A DNA stretch of 64,000 nt from Pseudoduganella plicata (GTDB lineage: Bacteria > Pseudomonadota > Gammaproteobacteria > Burkholderiales > Burkholderiaceae_D): NCBI RefSeq assembly GCF_004421005.1, contig NZ_CP038026.1, forward strand, positions 3,100,001 to 3,164,000. Direction: 5' to 3'. Positions within the stretch are counted from its first letter, which is position 1. Each line of letters opens with the position of its first letter. The notes under the pieces were generated by a model. The model was not told where the DNA came from, did not search any database, and saw only the letters and a list, made by a program, of their open reading frames with translations. Position numbers and translations under genes: made by a program. Below are positions 54,128 to 62,415 of this stretch, piece by piece.

Positions 54128-54167
54128 CAACACTTGCCAGTGACAACTATGCAACAGCTGGGAGAGG

Positions 54168-55277
54168 TTACTGAAGCGCGCCTTTGGCCAGCGCCGCTTC
54201 CCTGCCCTGGTCGGCATCGAGCTGACGCTGCGCGCGCTGGGCGGGCGTCATCATTGTCGGCCAGCCGATCATGTGCTGTTCGGCGATCTCGGCCAGGGCC
54301 GAAATCCAGTGGGGGCCTTCGTTCAGGCAGGGGATGTACTGGAATTCCTTGCCACCGTTACTGAGGAAGTCGTGGCGCACCTCCATGGCGATTTCCTCCA
54401 GCGTTTCCAGGCAGTCGCTGGTGAAGCCGGGGCAGATCACGTCCAGGCGGCGCACGCCATCGCGCGCCAGCTGCGCCACGGTCGGCGCCGTGTAGGGCTG
54501 CAGCCATTCGGCCTTGCCGAAACGGGACTGGAACGTGACGAGGTAGTCCTCGGGTTTCAGCTTCAGCCGGGCCGCCAGCAGGCGCGCCGTCTTGTGGCAC
54601 TCGCAGTGGTACGGGTCGCCCAGCATCAGCGTGCGCTTGGGCACGCCGTGAAAACTCATGATGAGCTTCTCGCCGCGGCCGTGCGTGTCCCAGTGCGCCA
54701 GGATGTTCTGGCGCAGCGCCTCGATATAGCCGTCGTGGTCATGGTAATTCTTCACCAGACGCAGTTCGGGAACGTTGCGGATCTTCTTGTAGTGCGCGAA
54801 CACGGCATCCCAGATCGAACCGGTGGTCGTGCCGGAATACTGCGGGTAGGCGGGAACGATGGCGATGCGGTCGCACCCGTCCTCCTTCAGGCGCGCCAGG
54901 ACGTCGGGCAACGACGGCGAGCCGTAGCGCATCGCCATCGCCACGATGACGTCGCCGTGGCCGCGCTCGTTCAGCGCCTCGTGCAGCAGCATGGCCTGGT
55001 TGCTGGTGTGCACGCGCAGCGGCGAGCCGTCGCGCGTCCAGATCGACGCGTATTTCTTGGCCGATGCGCCGGAGCGGAACGGCAGGATGATCCCATGCAG
55101 GATGAACCACCAGATCGCCCGCGGAATCTCGACGACGCGCGGGTCGGACAGGAACTGTTTCAGATAACGCCGCACGGCGCCACGGGTGGGGGCGTCCGGC
55201 GTGCCCAGATTGACGAGCACGACGGCGCTGCGGCTGACCGTGCCGTGCTGGTGGGGAGGTTCTTTGGCGAAAGGCAT
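54168..55277 (-). CDS. hemH: Ferrochelatase
   Basis: Inserts ferrous iron into protoporphyrin IX, the last step of haem synthesis. The 369-residue protein begins with VVLVNLGTPDAPTRGAVRRYLKQFLSDPRVVEIP and carries the catalytic His in IMSFHGVPKRT. FQSRFGKAEWLQPYT and VICPGFTSDCLETLEEIAME follow, with the conserved Glu. The extra C-terminal tail of ~20 residues is Gln/Ala-rich. It lies upstream of grpE on the same strand. A hemH next to heat-shock genes is common in betaproteobacteria. Confidence 0.96.
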   Translation of the reverse strand: MPFAKEPPHQHGTVSRSAVVLVNLGTPDAPTRGAVRRYLKQFLSDPRVVEIPRAIWWFILHGIILPFRSGASAKKYASIWTRDGSPLRVHTSNQAMLLHEALNERGHGDVIVAMAMRYGSPSLPDVLARLKEDGCDRIAIVPAYPQYSGTTTGSIWDAVFAHYKKIRNVPELRLVKNYHDHDGYIEALRQNILAHWDTHGRGEKLIMSFHGVPKRTLMLGDPYHCECHKTARLLAARLKLKPEDYLVTFQSRFGKAEWLQPYTAPTVAQLARDGVRRLDVICPGFTSDCLETLEEIAMEVRHDFLSNGGKEFQYIPCLNEGPHWISALAEIAEQHMIGWPTMMTPAQRAQRQLDADQGREAALAKGALQ

Positions 55278-55428
55278 GGCTGTTGTTGTGATGGGCGAGG
55301 GAAATACAGAAAGCCATTATATGCGGCCCTCATCCGGACCGCTGCCCTGCTTACCGCTGGAATAATCCGGCCGTTGTATTATATTGTTGGCAACAACAGC
55401 AATATATTTTCCAGACAGGGTAATCAAC

Positions 55429-56220
55429 ATGACGGGTGTCCATTATTCCCGGCTGGCGGTCGTGACGCGGGTTGCAGCGGCGACGGCCCTGGCCGCCATC
55501 GCGCTGCAGGCCAGCGCGCAGAATGCCGTGCTGACGCAGGACGGCCATACGTTTTCCTACCAGGAGCGCATCGAAACGGCGGTGGGCGACCTGCACGGCG
55601 AAGTCGTCGGCACGATCCACATCACGCGCGAGGATGGGCAGGTCCTCGTGTACGAAGAAGACACCGCGCTGCGGCCCGGCTGCGGCGACGAGCCGGCCGT
55701 CGAATATCTCGGTGGCGATTTCGTGGCGCTGTGCGGTCACCTGGGCGGGCGGCATTACACGAAAACCGTGTTCCGGCTGGCGCCCGAACCCACGCCGCTG
55801 GCCCAGCTCGACTTTTTCGATACGCCCGCCCCCATCGGCCTGGACCGCAAGGGCGTCCTGCGCACTCGCGTACTGCGCCGCGACGTGTTCCGCGGCGTCA
55901 CGGGACCGGTGTATTTCCCGTACGTCCACACGTTGGACGGCGCCGCCGCGCAACCCGTCTTTGCCCCGGATTTCAGCGCCAGCGCGCGGCCGATCTATCT
56001 GGATTACTACGAGACGCTGCGCCGCGAAGAACAGCCGGCGGAACATTACCGCGAGATGGCAGCCGCGCTGGTGGCGGCCGGCGACGTGCGCTTTGCGTGC
56101 CGGGAGCTGGGCGAGCTGAAGCGGGCATTGCCGGCGTCGGTCGACTTGCGGCAGTGGTTGCGGACATTGCCACAGGGTGGCTATCCGGTGTTTGACGTTC
56201 GACGTTGCAAGGACATCTGA
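55429..56220 (+). CDS. Exported hypothetical protein
   Basis: A 263-residue protein with a Sec signal peptide (VAAATALAAIALQASAQ). The mature part has FSYQERIETAVGDLHGEVVGTIHITREDGQVLVYEEDTALRPGCGDEPAVEYLGGDFVALCGHLGGRHYTKTVFRL in shorter recognisable beta-rich pieces. It contains three Cys in the mature region, so disulfides are possible. I recognise no family. CAGGG lies 8 bases before the ATG at 55429. It is divergent from hemH and converges on recN. The gene sits inside an otherwise conserved haem/heat-shock/repair cluster. Confidence 0.6.
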   Translation: MTGVHYSRLAVVTRVAAATALAAIALQASAQNAVLTQDGHTFSYQERIETAVGDLHGEVVGTIHITREDGQVLVYEEDTALRPGCGDEPAVEYLGGDFVALCGHLGGRHYTKTVFRLAPEPTPLAQLDFFDTPAPIGLDRKGVLRTRVLRRDVFRGVTGPVYFPYVHTLDGAAAQPVFAPDFSASARPIYLDYYETLRREEQPAEHYREMAAALVAAGDVRFACRELGELKRALPASVDLRQWLRTLPQGGYPVFDVRRCKDI

Positions 56221-56230
56221 GCTGCCGGGA

Positions 56231-56259
56231 ACCGGCACCATTGCAGGATTGGTGCCGGT
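56231..56259. terminator. Hairpin between convergent genes
   Basis: ACCGGCACCA and TGGTGCCGGT form a perfect 10-bp stem with a 9-base loop, between the exported protein stop (56220) and the recN stop (56269). No T tract follows on either strand, so termination would be weak. Confidence 0.5.
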
Positions 56260-56268
56260 CGCAATTGC

Positions 56269-57915
56269 CTACAGCGCCAGCAACTCCCGCGCATGCTTGC
56301 GCGTGGTGGCGGTGATCTCCAGCCCGCCCAGCATCCGCGCCACTTCTTCCACGCGGGCCTTGGCGTCCAGCACTTCGATGCGCGACGCGGTCTTGCCGTT
56401 TTCCAGCGTGCTTTTCGCCACCTGGAAGTGGCTGTTGCCCTGGCTGGCCACCTGCGGCAAGTGCGTGACGCACAGCACCTGCCGCTCCTGCCCCAGGCGC
56501 TTCAGCAGCCGCCCCACCACCTCGGCGACGCCGCCGCCGATGCCGCTGTCGACTTCGTCGAAGATCAGCGTCGGTACGGTTGTCGCGTGCGACGTGATGA
56601 CGGAGATCGCCAGCGAAATGCGCGCCAGTTCGCCGCCCGACGCCACCTTGGCAAGTGGCCGCGGCACGACGCCGGCGTGGCCGGCCACCATGAACTCGAC
56701 CTGCTCCAGCCCTTTCGCGGACGGCTCGGCCGGGTGCAGCGCCACCTCGAAGCGCCCGCCCGTCATGTTCAGGTCCTGCATCGCCTGCGTCACCGCGTCG
56801 CTCAGCGAGCGGGCCGCCGCGGCGCGCGTGGCAGACAGCTGTCCGGCCACGGCCATGTATTCGGCCTTGAGCTTGCCTTCCTGCTTGCGCAGCCCTTCCA
56901 TATCCGTCGCGTCCGCCAGCTGCGCCAGTTGCGCGGCCAGGCGCGCGTGCTCGGCCGGCAGTTCGTCCGCATCGACGCGGAACTTGCGCGCCGCCGAGTG
57001 CAGCGCTTCCATCCGCGCATCGACCTGGCGCAGCCGGTCCGGGTCCAGTTCCACCCGGTCCAGGTACGTGTTCAGCGCATACACCGATTCCTGCAACTGG
57101 ATGCGCGCCGACTCGATCAGGTCGACGACGGGCTGCAGCTCCGCATCCACCGACACCAGCTTGGTCAGCTTCTGGTTCAGCGACGCCAGTTGCGACACGA
57201 TCGGCTGCTCGTCCGATTCCGAGATCACGGACAGCGCCTCCTGTGCGCCTTCCAGCAGGCTGGCCGCATGCGACAGCCGGCTGTGCTCGTTGCCGATCTC
57301 GCTCCACTCGCCCGGTTTCGCGGCCAGCTTGTCCAGCTCGCCCACCTGCCATTCCAGGCGCTCGCGCTCCAGCAGCACGTTGGCCGCGTTGGTCTCGAAT
57401 TCCTCCAGCTGCTTCGCCACCGCGCGCCATGCCTTGTACGCCAGCGCCACGTCGCGCACGTTGGCGCCGGCCTGGTTGTCCAGCAACTCGCGCTGCGCAT
57501 CCGTCTTCAGCAGCGACTGGTGCGCGTGCTGGCCGTGGATGTCCACCAGCAGGTCGCCCAGCTCGCGCAGCTGCGCGGCCGTGGCGGCGATACCGTTGAT
57601 GTAGGCCTTCGAGCGCCCCGCGTTGTCGATCACGCGGCGCAGCAGCGCGCCGCCGTCCTCCGACGTGAACTCGTGCGCATCGAGCCAGGCTTGCGCCCCC
57701 GCCGTCACGGCGAAGTCGGCCGTGATGTCGGCCCTGGGCGCGCCTTCCCGCACGACGGATGCGTCGCCGCGGCCGCCCAGCGCCAGGGTCAGCGCGTCGA
57801 TCAGGATCGACTTGCCGGCCCCCGTTTCGCCCGTAAACACCGTGAAGCCGGCGGTAAATTCCAGTTCAATTACATCGACAATGACGAAGTCGCGGATGGA
57901 CAGTGTACGAAGCAT
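56269..57915 (-). CDS. recN: DNA repair protein RecN
   Basis: SMC-like ATPase that acts in double-strand break repair. The 548-residue protein has Walker A TGETGAGKSILIDALTLALGGRG near the start and two long coiled-coil stretches. The C-terminal signature is VASGGELARISLAI, with Walker B LIFDEVDSGIGGGVAEVVGRLL and the closing VTHLPQVASQGNSHF. It is encoded 14 bases after nadK, so the two share a transcript. An SOS-like box lies about 200 bases upstream of nadK. Confidence 0.96.
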   Translation of the reverse strand: MLRTLSIRDFVIVDVIELEFTAGFTVFTGETGAGKSILIDALTLALGGRGDASVVREGAPRADITADFAVTAGAQAWLDAHEFTSEDGGALLRRVIDNAGRSKAYINGIAATAAQLRELGDLLVDIHGQHAHQSLLKTDAQRELLDNQAGANVRDVALAYKAWRAVAKQLEEFETNAANVLLERERLEWQVGELDKLAAKPGEWSEIGNEHSRLSHAASLLEGAQEALSVISESDEQPIVSQLASLNQKLTKLVSVDAELQPVVDLIESARIQLQESVYALNTYLDRVELDPDRLRQVDARMEALHSAARKFRVDADELPAEHARLAAQLAQLADATDMEGLRKQEGKLKAEYMAVAGQLSATRAAAARSLSDAVTQAMQDLNMTGGRFEVALHPAEPSAKGLEQVEFMVAGHAGVVPRPLAKVASGGELARISLAISVITSHATTVPTLIFDEVDSGIGGGVAEVVGRLLKRLGQERQVLCVTHLPQVASQGNSHFQVAKSTLENGKTASRIEVLDAKARVEEVARMLGGLEITATTRKHARELLAL

Positions 57916-57929
57916 AGGTTCCAGATTGA

Positions 57930-58841
57930 TCAGATTTTCCCGTCGCTGGACGGGTACTCGTTCCAGTGCAGCTTGTTGCGCAGCGTGTTGTAGTAGCTCC
58001 AGCCTTCAGGGTGCAGGAAGGTGATCGTGTGCGGCGAGCGGCGGATGTGGATGCGGTCCTGCGGCTGCAGGCTGGCGAACGTCTGCATGTCGAAGTTCAC
58101 CGTGATGTCGCGCCCGCGCATGATCTCGATGACGATCTCGCTCGAATCGGGCAGCACGATCGGCCGGTTCGACAGCGCGTGCGGCGCGATCGGCACCAGC
58201 ACGATGCCCCCCAGCGTGGGATGCAGCAGCGGTCCGCCCGCCGACAGCGCATACGCCGTCGACCCCGTCGGCGTCGAGACGATCAGGCCGTCCGAACGCT
58301 GGTTGTACATGAAATGCTCGTCCACATCCACGCGCAGTTCCGCCATCCCCGCTCCCGCCCCGCGCGAGACGACGACGTCGTTGACGGCCAGCCCGATATG
58401 GATCGGCTTGCCGTCGCGCAGCACCCGCCCTTCCAGCAAGGTGCGGCGCTCCGCCTTGTGCTCCCCCGCCAGGATCTTGCTCAGCACGGGCAGCATGCCT
58501 TCCAGCGGAATATCCGTCATGAAGCCCAGCCGGCCCTGGTTGATACCGATCAGCGGCACCTCGAACGGTGCCAGCTGGCGGGCGATCCCCAGCATCGTGC
58601 CATCGCCGCCCATGACGATGGCAACGTCGGCCTTCTCGCCGATGCCTTGCGGGCTCATCGACGGAATCTCCGGCATGTTCAGGTGCGCGGCCGTTTCCGT
58701 TTCAAACACCACGCTGTAGCCGCCCTCCTGCAGGAAGCCGAGCACATGGCGCACGGAATCCTCGATGCCGGCCGTGTTGGGACGGACAACCAGCGCGATC
58801 GTGTTGTAAATGGGTGGCACAGCGGCAGGCGTGGCGGACAT
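57930..58841 (-). CDS. nadK: NAD kinase
   Basis: Phosphorylates NAD to NADP. The 303-residue protein shows the GGDGT motif ([15 protein letters not shown]), [13 protein letters not shown], the [20 protein letters not shown] loop and [18 protein letters not shown]. These are the ATP- and NAD-binding elements of bacterial NAD kinases. It is the first gene of a nadK-recN unit. The 262 bases upstream hold an 11-bp tandem repeat and an SOS-like box. Confidence 0.95.
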   Translation of the reverse strand: MSATPAAVPPIYNTIALVVRPNTAGIEDSVRHVLGFLQEGGYSVVFETETAAHLNMPEIPSMSPQGIGEKADVAIVMGGDGTMLGIARQLAPFEVPLIGINQGRLGFMTDIPLEGMLPVLSKILAGEHKAERRTLLEGRVLRDGKPIHIGLAVNDVVVSRGAGAGMAELRVDVDEHFMYNQRSDGLIVSTPTGSTAYALSAGGPLLHPTLGGIVLVPIAPHALSNRPIVLPDSSEIVIEIMRGRDITVNFDMQTFASLQPQDRIHIRRSPHTITFLHPEGWSYYNTLRNKLHWNEYPSSDGKI

Positions 58842-58953
58842 AAATACTCAGCAGTTCATATAGGAGCGGCAAAACCGGAAGGCAAACCGGCAGCCATCCC
58901 CGGGTGGCGACACGCCGAAGAGTAAACCATTCCCCGTTCTTCTGCCATTGCCG

Positions 58954-59008
58954 CCGTTGCCGAACCGTTGCCAAACCATTGCCGAACCGTTGCCCAACCG
59001 TTGCACCA
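58954..59008. repeat. Tandem repeat of an 11-bp unit upstream of nadK
   Basis: Five units run without gaps: CCGTTGCCGAA, CCGTTGCCAAA, CCATTGCCGAA, CCGTTGCCCAA and CCGTTGCACCA. A partial unit (CCATTGCCG) precedes them. The array lies between the SOS-like box and the nadK start, in the presumed leader. The period of 11 is close to one DNA turn and is not a multiple of three, so it is unlikely to be coding. Confidence 0.75.
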
Positions 59009-59037
59009 CCGTCCTCCGGCACGGCACGACGATAAAA

Positions 59038-59059
59038 TACTGTATATTTGACCAGTATA
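59038..59059. promoter_or_regulatory. SOS-like (LexA) box upstream of nadK-recN
   Basis: The core CTGTATATTTGACCAG (59040-59055) follows CTG-N10-CAG with an AT-rich centre, and the flanks TA and TATA are symmetric. The right half is CCAG rather than ACAG, as I recall for the Escherichia coli recN operator. It lies about 200 bases upstream of nadK. Confidence 0.65.
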
Positions 59060-59103
59060 AGTGCAGCGCGACAGAACCGCAAGCGCCGTCCTGCCACATT
59101 GCA

Positions 59104-61713
59104 TCAGGCCCGCGTTTTACGCGGCTTGCGCACGCTGCACACCGTATCGAACCACGACTGCATGCCCACCAGCGGTTGCGGGTTAATCGGCAGCAACGCG
59201 TTGATGTTGACCCCGTTACCGCGGCCGCCGCGGCGTTCGTCCCACCAGACCAGCGCGTCGAGGTCATCGACTGCCGGCGCCGGCCCGAACGCCTGCGCCG
59301 CGCCCGGCCCAATGCCGCGCGCCGCCACGTCGGCGCGCCGGCCGCTGACGCCCTGCGCGGCGCGCCCGCCGCTGACCCAGCCGAGCGAATTGGAAACGGC
59401 CAGGACACGCGGGTGGATCGCATCCGTCACGAACACCTTCACTGTCGCCGTGCCGATTTTCCCGCCCGTGCCGCGCCATGCCTGGCCGTCCGCGACGGGG
59501 CGATACGTCGTCAGTTCGACGGTGTCGCCCGTGCGCACGCCCAGCCGCCGCGCCACGCTCGTGTGCATCCACATCGGGTTGTCGTGCACGATCTCGCTCA
59601 GGTATTTCTGCGACGCCGTGCGGCCCTGCGTGTGCACGTTCCACTTGAACGTCGTCAGGATGAACCGGTCGGCGCCCAGGCCCTCGTGCGACGGGATGGC
59701 GTGATAGGACGGCATGCCGTCGTCAAGCAGCCCCAGCTTCGCCGCCACCGCGCGCACCTCGGGCGCGAGGATCTCGAAGCGGCGCGACGGCGTGGCAAAA
59801 CCGCGCACCGCCTTGCCATCGACGACCAGCCCCGCCGGCTTGCCGTCCGCCTTGCGCACGATGCCGGCTTCGACATGCGTGTCTTCCAGCTGCTTCGCCG
59901 TCAGCGGCTTGCGGTACGCCTCGTAAGGCTTCGGCTGACTGGTATCGACGTATACGCCGTAGTGCTTCATGTACTCGAAACCGTCGGCGAAACGCCGGCC
60001 GTCCGGGCCCGCTGTCGGCAGCTTCGCGCACTGCGCACGCACGAACGCTTCATGGTTCCCGAACTGGAAGTAGCGCGCCTGTGCGGGGCCGAGCCGGCGG
60101 CCGATCTCGAACAGGCTGTCGGCAAAGCTGACCGCCTCTCCCGGCGGCGCCACGACCGGCTGGCGCAACGTCACGTAATGCTGCAGTTCCAGGTTGTTGC
60201 GGATGTCCAGGCCCCAGCGCTCCAGGTACGTGGCATCGGGCAGGATCATGTCGGCGTAATGCGCCATTTCGGAATAGACGATATCCGAGCAGACGTGGAA
60301 GGGAATCAGCTTCTCGTCGCGCAGCACCTCGACCGTCGTGCTGCGCCCTTCCGGCCACGTCATCGGCGCGGCCAGCGTGTAGCTGATGTAGACGTCCACC
60401 TTCGCCCGTCCCTCGCGCAGGAAGTCGTACACCACCTGGCCTACCTTCATCTTCTGCCAGCGGTTCGCCAGCGGCCACTCGGGCGGGTCTTCCAGGTCGG
60501 TGCGGATCTTCACGGGCGGCGGCGCCGGCTGCGGCTGAGGATAGCGCGACGCGGACAGCTTTTCCTCCAGTCCGTAACAGTAGCCGCCGGGCCGGGCGAT
60601 CGAGCCCACCAGCGCATTGAGCATGACGACGGCACGCTCGGCGTTGAAGCCGTTGTAGTGCGCTCCGGTGCCGCGATTGGTGAACGCGACGGCGGCGGGC
60701 CGCTGCCCGGCGAACTCCAGCGCCAGCCGCTCGATATCGTCGGCCATGATGCCCGACAGTTTCGACGCCCACCCCGGCGTGCACGGCGCCAGCCATGTGC
60801 GGATCGCATCGAGACCGGGCTGCACGAAATTGTCCACGAACTCGGCGTCGAAGACATTCTCGCGCACGATCACGTGAGCCATCGCCAGCGCCAGCGCGCC
60901 CTCGGTGCCGGGGAACGGCTGATGCCACTCGTCGCTGCGCCCCGCCGTATTGGACATGCGCACGTCGAACGTCACCAGCTTGGCGCCGTGGTCGAAGCGC
61001 GCCTTGACGACCCGATTGACGAGGTGCAGGCCGCCCTGGTGCGCTTCGTAGAAGTTGGCCCCGAAGTTGAGGAAGTAGCGGCAGCGTTCCGCGTCGATCG
61101 ATTCCCAGTCCGTCTCGCCCAGCGACACGTAATTGGCCGCGCGCTTGTTCGACGAGCACAGGGCGCGGTGATTCAGCTGCACCGGCGAGCCGATGGCGCC
61201 GAGGAAGCGGTTGATCTCGGCGTCGATACGCGAACGACCCTGGTGCAGCGCCACGCGCTCCGGATGGCCGGCGTCGATGCTGGCGCGGATGCGGCGTGCG
61301 ATCTCGTCGTAGGCTTCGTCCCAGCCGATGCGCTGCCATGTTCCTTCGCCGCGGGCACCCACGCGCTTCAATGGATACAGCAGGCGCTCCGGATAGTCGT
61401 TGATGGTCGGGCCGCTCTGGCCCTTGGCGCACGTCATGAACGAGTTGGCCATGTTCGGATCGCGCGGGTTGCCGCGGATCTTGATGACCTTGTTGTCCTG
61501 CACGAACGCCTCGATGCCGCAGACCGTCGAGCAGTTCAGGCAGACGGTCGTCACGCGTTTTGCCGTGCCGTAGTCGTTGCGCACCTTGCGCTGCGTGCCG
61601 TCGACCAGCGGCCGGTACGTCAGCGCCTGCGCCGGCGCCAGTTCGATCAGTTCCCCCAGCCCGAGGCCGGCCAGCGCGGCGATGCCGCGCGCGATAAAGG
61701 TACGGCGCTCCAT
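59104..61713 (-). CDS. Tat-exported molybdopterin oxidoreductase (Psr/Phs/SoeA-like)
   Basis: An 869-residue DMSO-reductase-superfamily catalytic subunit. It has a twin-arginine signal (MERRTFIARGIAALAG) and a [4Fe-4S] motif CLNCSTVCGIEAF. HRALCSSNKRAANY is consistent with a Cys ligand to Mo, as in polysulfide, thiosulfate or tetrathionate reductases and the sulfite dehydrogenase SoeA. Late cofactor-binding segments include ADMILPDATYLERWG and the C-terminal IHPRVLAVSNSLGW. The substrate is unknown. The ATG at 61713 shares one base with the stop of the Fe-S subunit gene. No NrfD/DmsC-type membrane anchor is seen nearby. Confidence 0.82.
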   Translation of the reverse strand: MERRTFIARGIAALAGLGLGELIELAPAQALTYRPLVDGTQRKVRNDYGTAKRVTTVCLNCSTVCGIEAFVQDNKVIKIRGNPRDPNMANSFMTCAKGQSGPTINDYPERLLYPLKRVGARGEGTWQRIGWDEAYDEIARRIRASIDAGHPERVALHQGRSRIDAEINRFLGAIGSPVQLNHRALCSSNKRAANYVSLGETDWESIDAERCRYFLNFGANFYEAHQGGLHLVNRVVKARFDHGAKLVTFDVRMSNTAGRSDEWHQPFPGTEGALALAMAHVIVRENVFDAEFVDNFVQPGLDAIRTWLAPCTPGWASKLSGIMADDIERLALEFAGQRPAAVAFTNRGTGAHYNGFNAERAVVMLNALVGSIARPGGYCYGLEEKLSASRYPQPQPAPPPVKIRTDLEDPPEWPLANRWQKMKVGQVVYDFLREGRAKVDVYISYTLAAPMTWPEGRSTTVEVLRDEKLIPFHVCSDIVYSEMAHYADMILPDATYLERWGLDIRNNLELQHYVTLRQPVVAPPGEAVSFADSLFEIGRRLGPAQARYFQFGNHEAFVRAQCAKLPTAGPDGRRFADGFEYMKHYGVYVDTSQPKPYEAYRKPLTAKQLEDTHVEAGIVRKADGKPAGLVVDGKAVRGFATPSRRFEILAPEVRAVAAKLGLLDDGMPSYHAIPSHEGLGADRFILTTFKWNVHTQGRTASQKYLSEIVHDNPMWMHTSVARRLGVRTGDTVELTTYRPVADGQAWRGTGGKIGTATVKVFVTDAIHPRVLAVSNSLGWVSGGRAAQGVSGRRADVAARGIGPGAAQAFGPAPAVDDLDALVWWDERRGGRGNGVNINALLPINPQPLVGMQSWFDTVCSVRKPRKTRA

Positions 61714-62393
61714 CAGCGTTCCTCCGCCCAGCGGTCGATCTCGTACGAGAACGGGTCGTGGTTGCGCCCCTTCGGGATCTTGCGTTCGGCCGCGCGCGGC
61801 ACCACGCCGCCCAAGCCGCGGTACTGCACCACGGGCTTCGTCTGCTCTTCCGGCTTGAGGACGGACAGGCTGCCACGGTGGCGCGCGTTGAACACGCTGA
61901 CGGCGCTGGCCGGGTCGTTCAGGTCGCCGAACGCGAACACGTCGGCCGGGCAGGATTCGACGCAGGCCGGCGCCATGCCCGCGTCGAGCCGGTGCGAACA
62001 GAAATCGCATTTGTCGGCGATCTGCGCCACCGGATCGATGTGCAGCGCGCCGTACGGGCACGCCTTGATGCAGTCGCGGCTGCGGTCGCAGTCCGCTTCG
62101 ACGATGCGCACAATGCCGTCAATACCGCGCTCGATGGCCTCGTTCGGGCAAGCCTTCAGGCACGGCGCATCCTCGCACTGCATGCACAGGGTGGGCAGGA
62201 AGGTGCGCTTCATCATCGGCCGCGCCGTGACGGGGTTGGCCGACTGGTAGTCGTGGTAGTACACCTTGGTACGGAAGTGGCCCAGCGAGACGCTGTTCTC
62301 CACCTTGCAGGCAACGGAACAGGCGTGACAGCCGATGCAGCGCTCCAGGTCGAGCGCCATGCCCCAGCGCGGGGCGGTCGTAGCGGGATTCAA
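61713..62393 (-). CDS. Four-cluster ferredoxin-type electron-transfer subunit
   Basis: A 226-residue DmsB/PsrB-type protein with four cysteine groups: CIGCHACSVACK, CMQCEDAPCLKACP, CDRSRDCIKACP, and CDFCSHRLDAGMAPACVESCP. These would bind up to four [4Fe-4S] clusters and pass electrons between a quinone-linked partner and the catalytic subunit. No signal peptide is present, so it probably exports together with the Tat-carried subunit. It precedes the catalytic gene with a one-base overlap and follows the DUF3667 gene by 22 bases. Confidence 0.88.
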   Translation of the reverse strand: MNPATTAPRWGMALDLERCIGCHACSVACKVENSVSLGHFRTKVYYHDYQSANPVTARPMMKRTFLPTLCMQCEDAPCLKACPNEAIERGIDGIVRIVEADCDRSRDCIKACPYGALHIDPVAQIADKCDFCSHRLDAGMAPACVESCPADVFAFGDLNDPASAVSVFNARHRGSLSVLKPEEQTKPVVQYRGLGGVVPRAAERKIPKGRNHDPFSYEIDRWAEER

Positions 62394-62415
62394 GATAATG
62401 GTTCTTCAGTGTGAA

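Noticed and set aside
55376..55412. TTGTTGGCAACAAC-type inverted repeat before the exported hypothetical gene, considered as an operator
   Set aside because: The repeat is short, AT-rich and imperfect, with no second copy or regulator nearby; too weak to list as a feature.
58702..59097. Minus-strand open frame across the nadK start and the tandem repeats
   Set aside because: It overlaps nadK, encodes only repeat-derived sequence (GNGLATVRQ-like) in its upstream part, and shows no family features.
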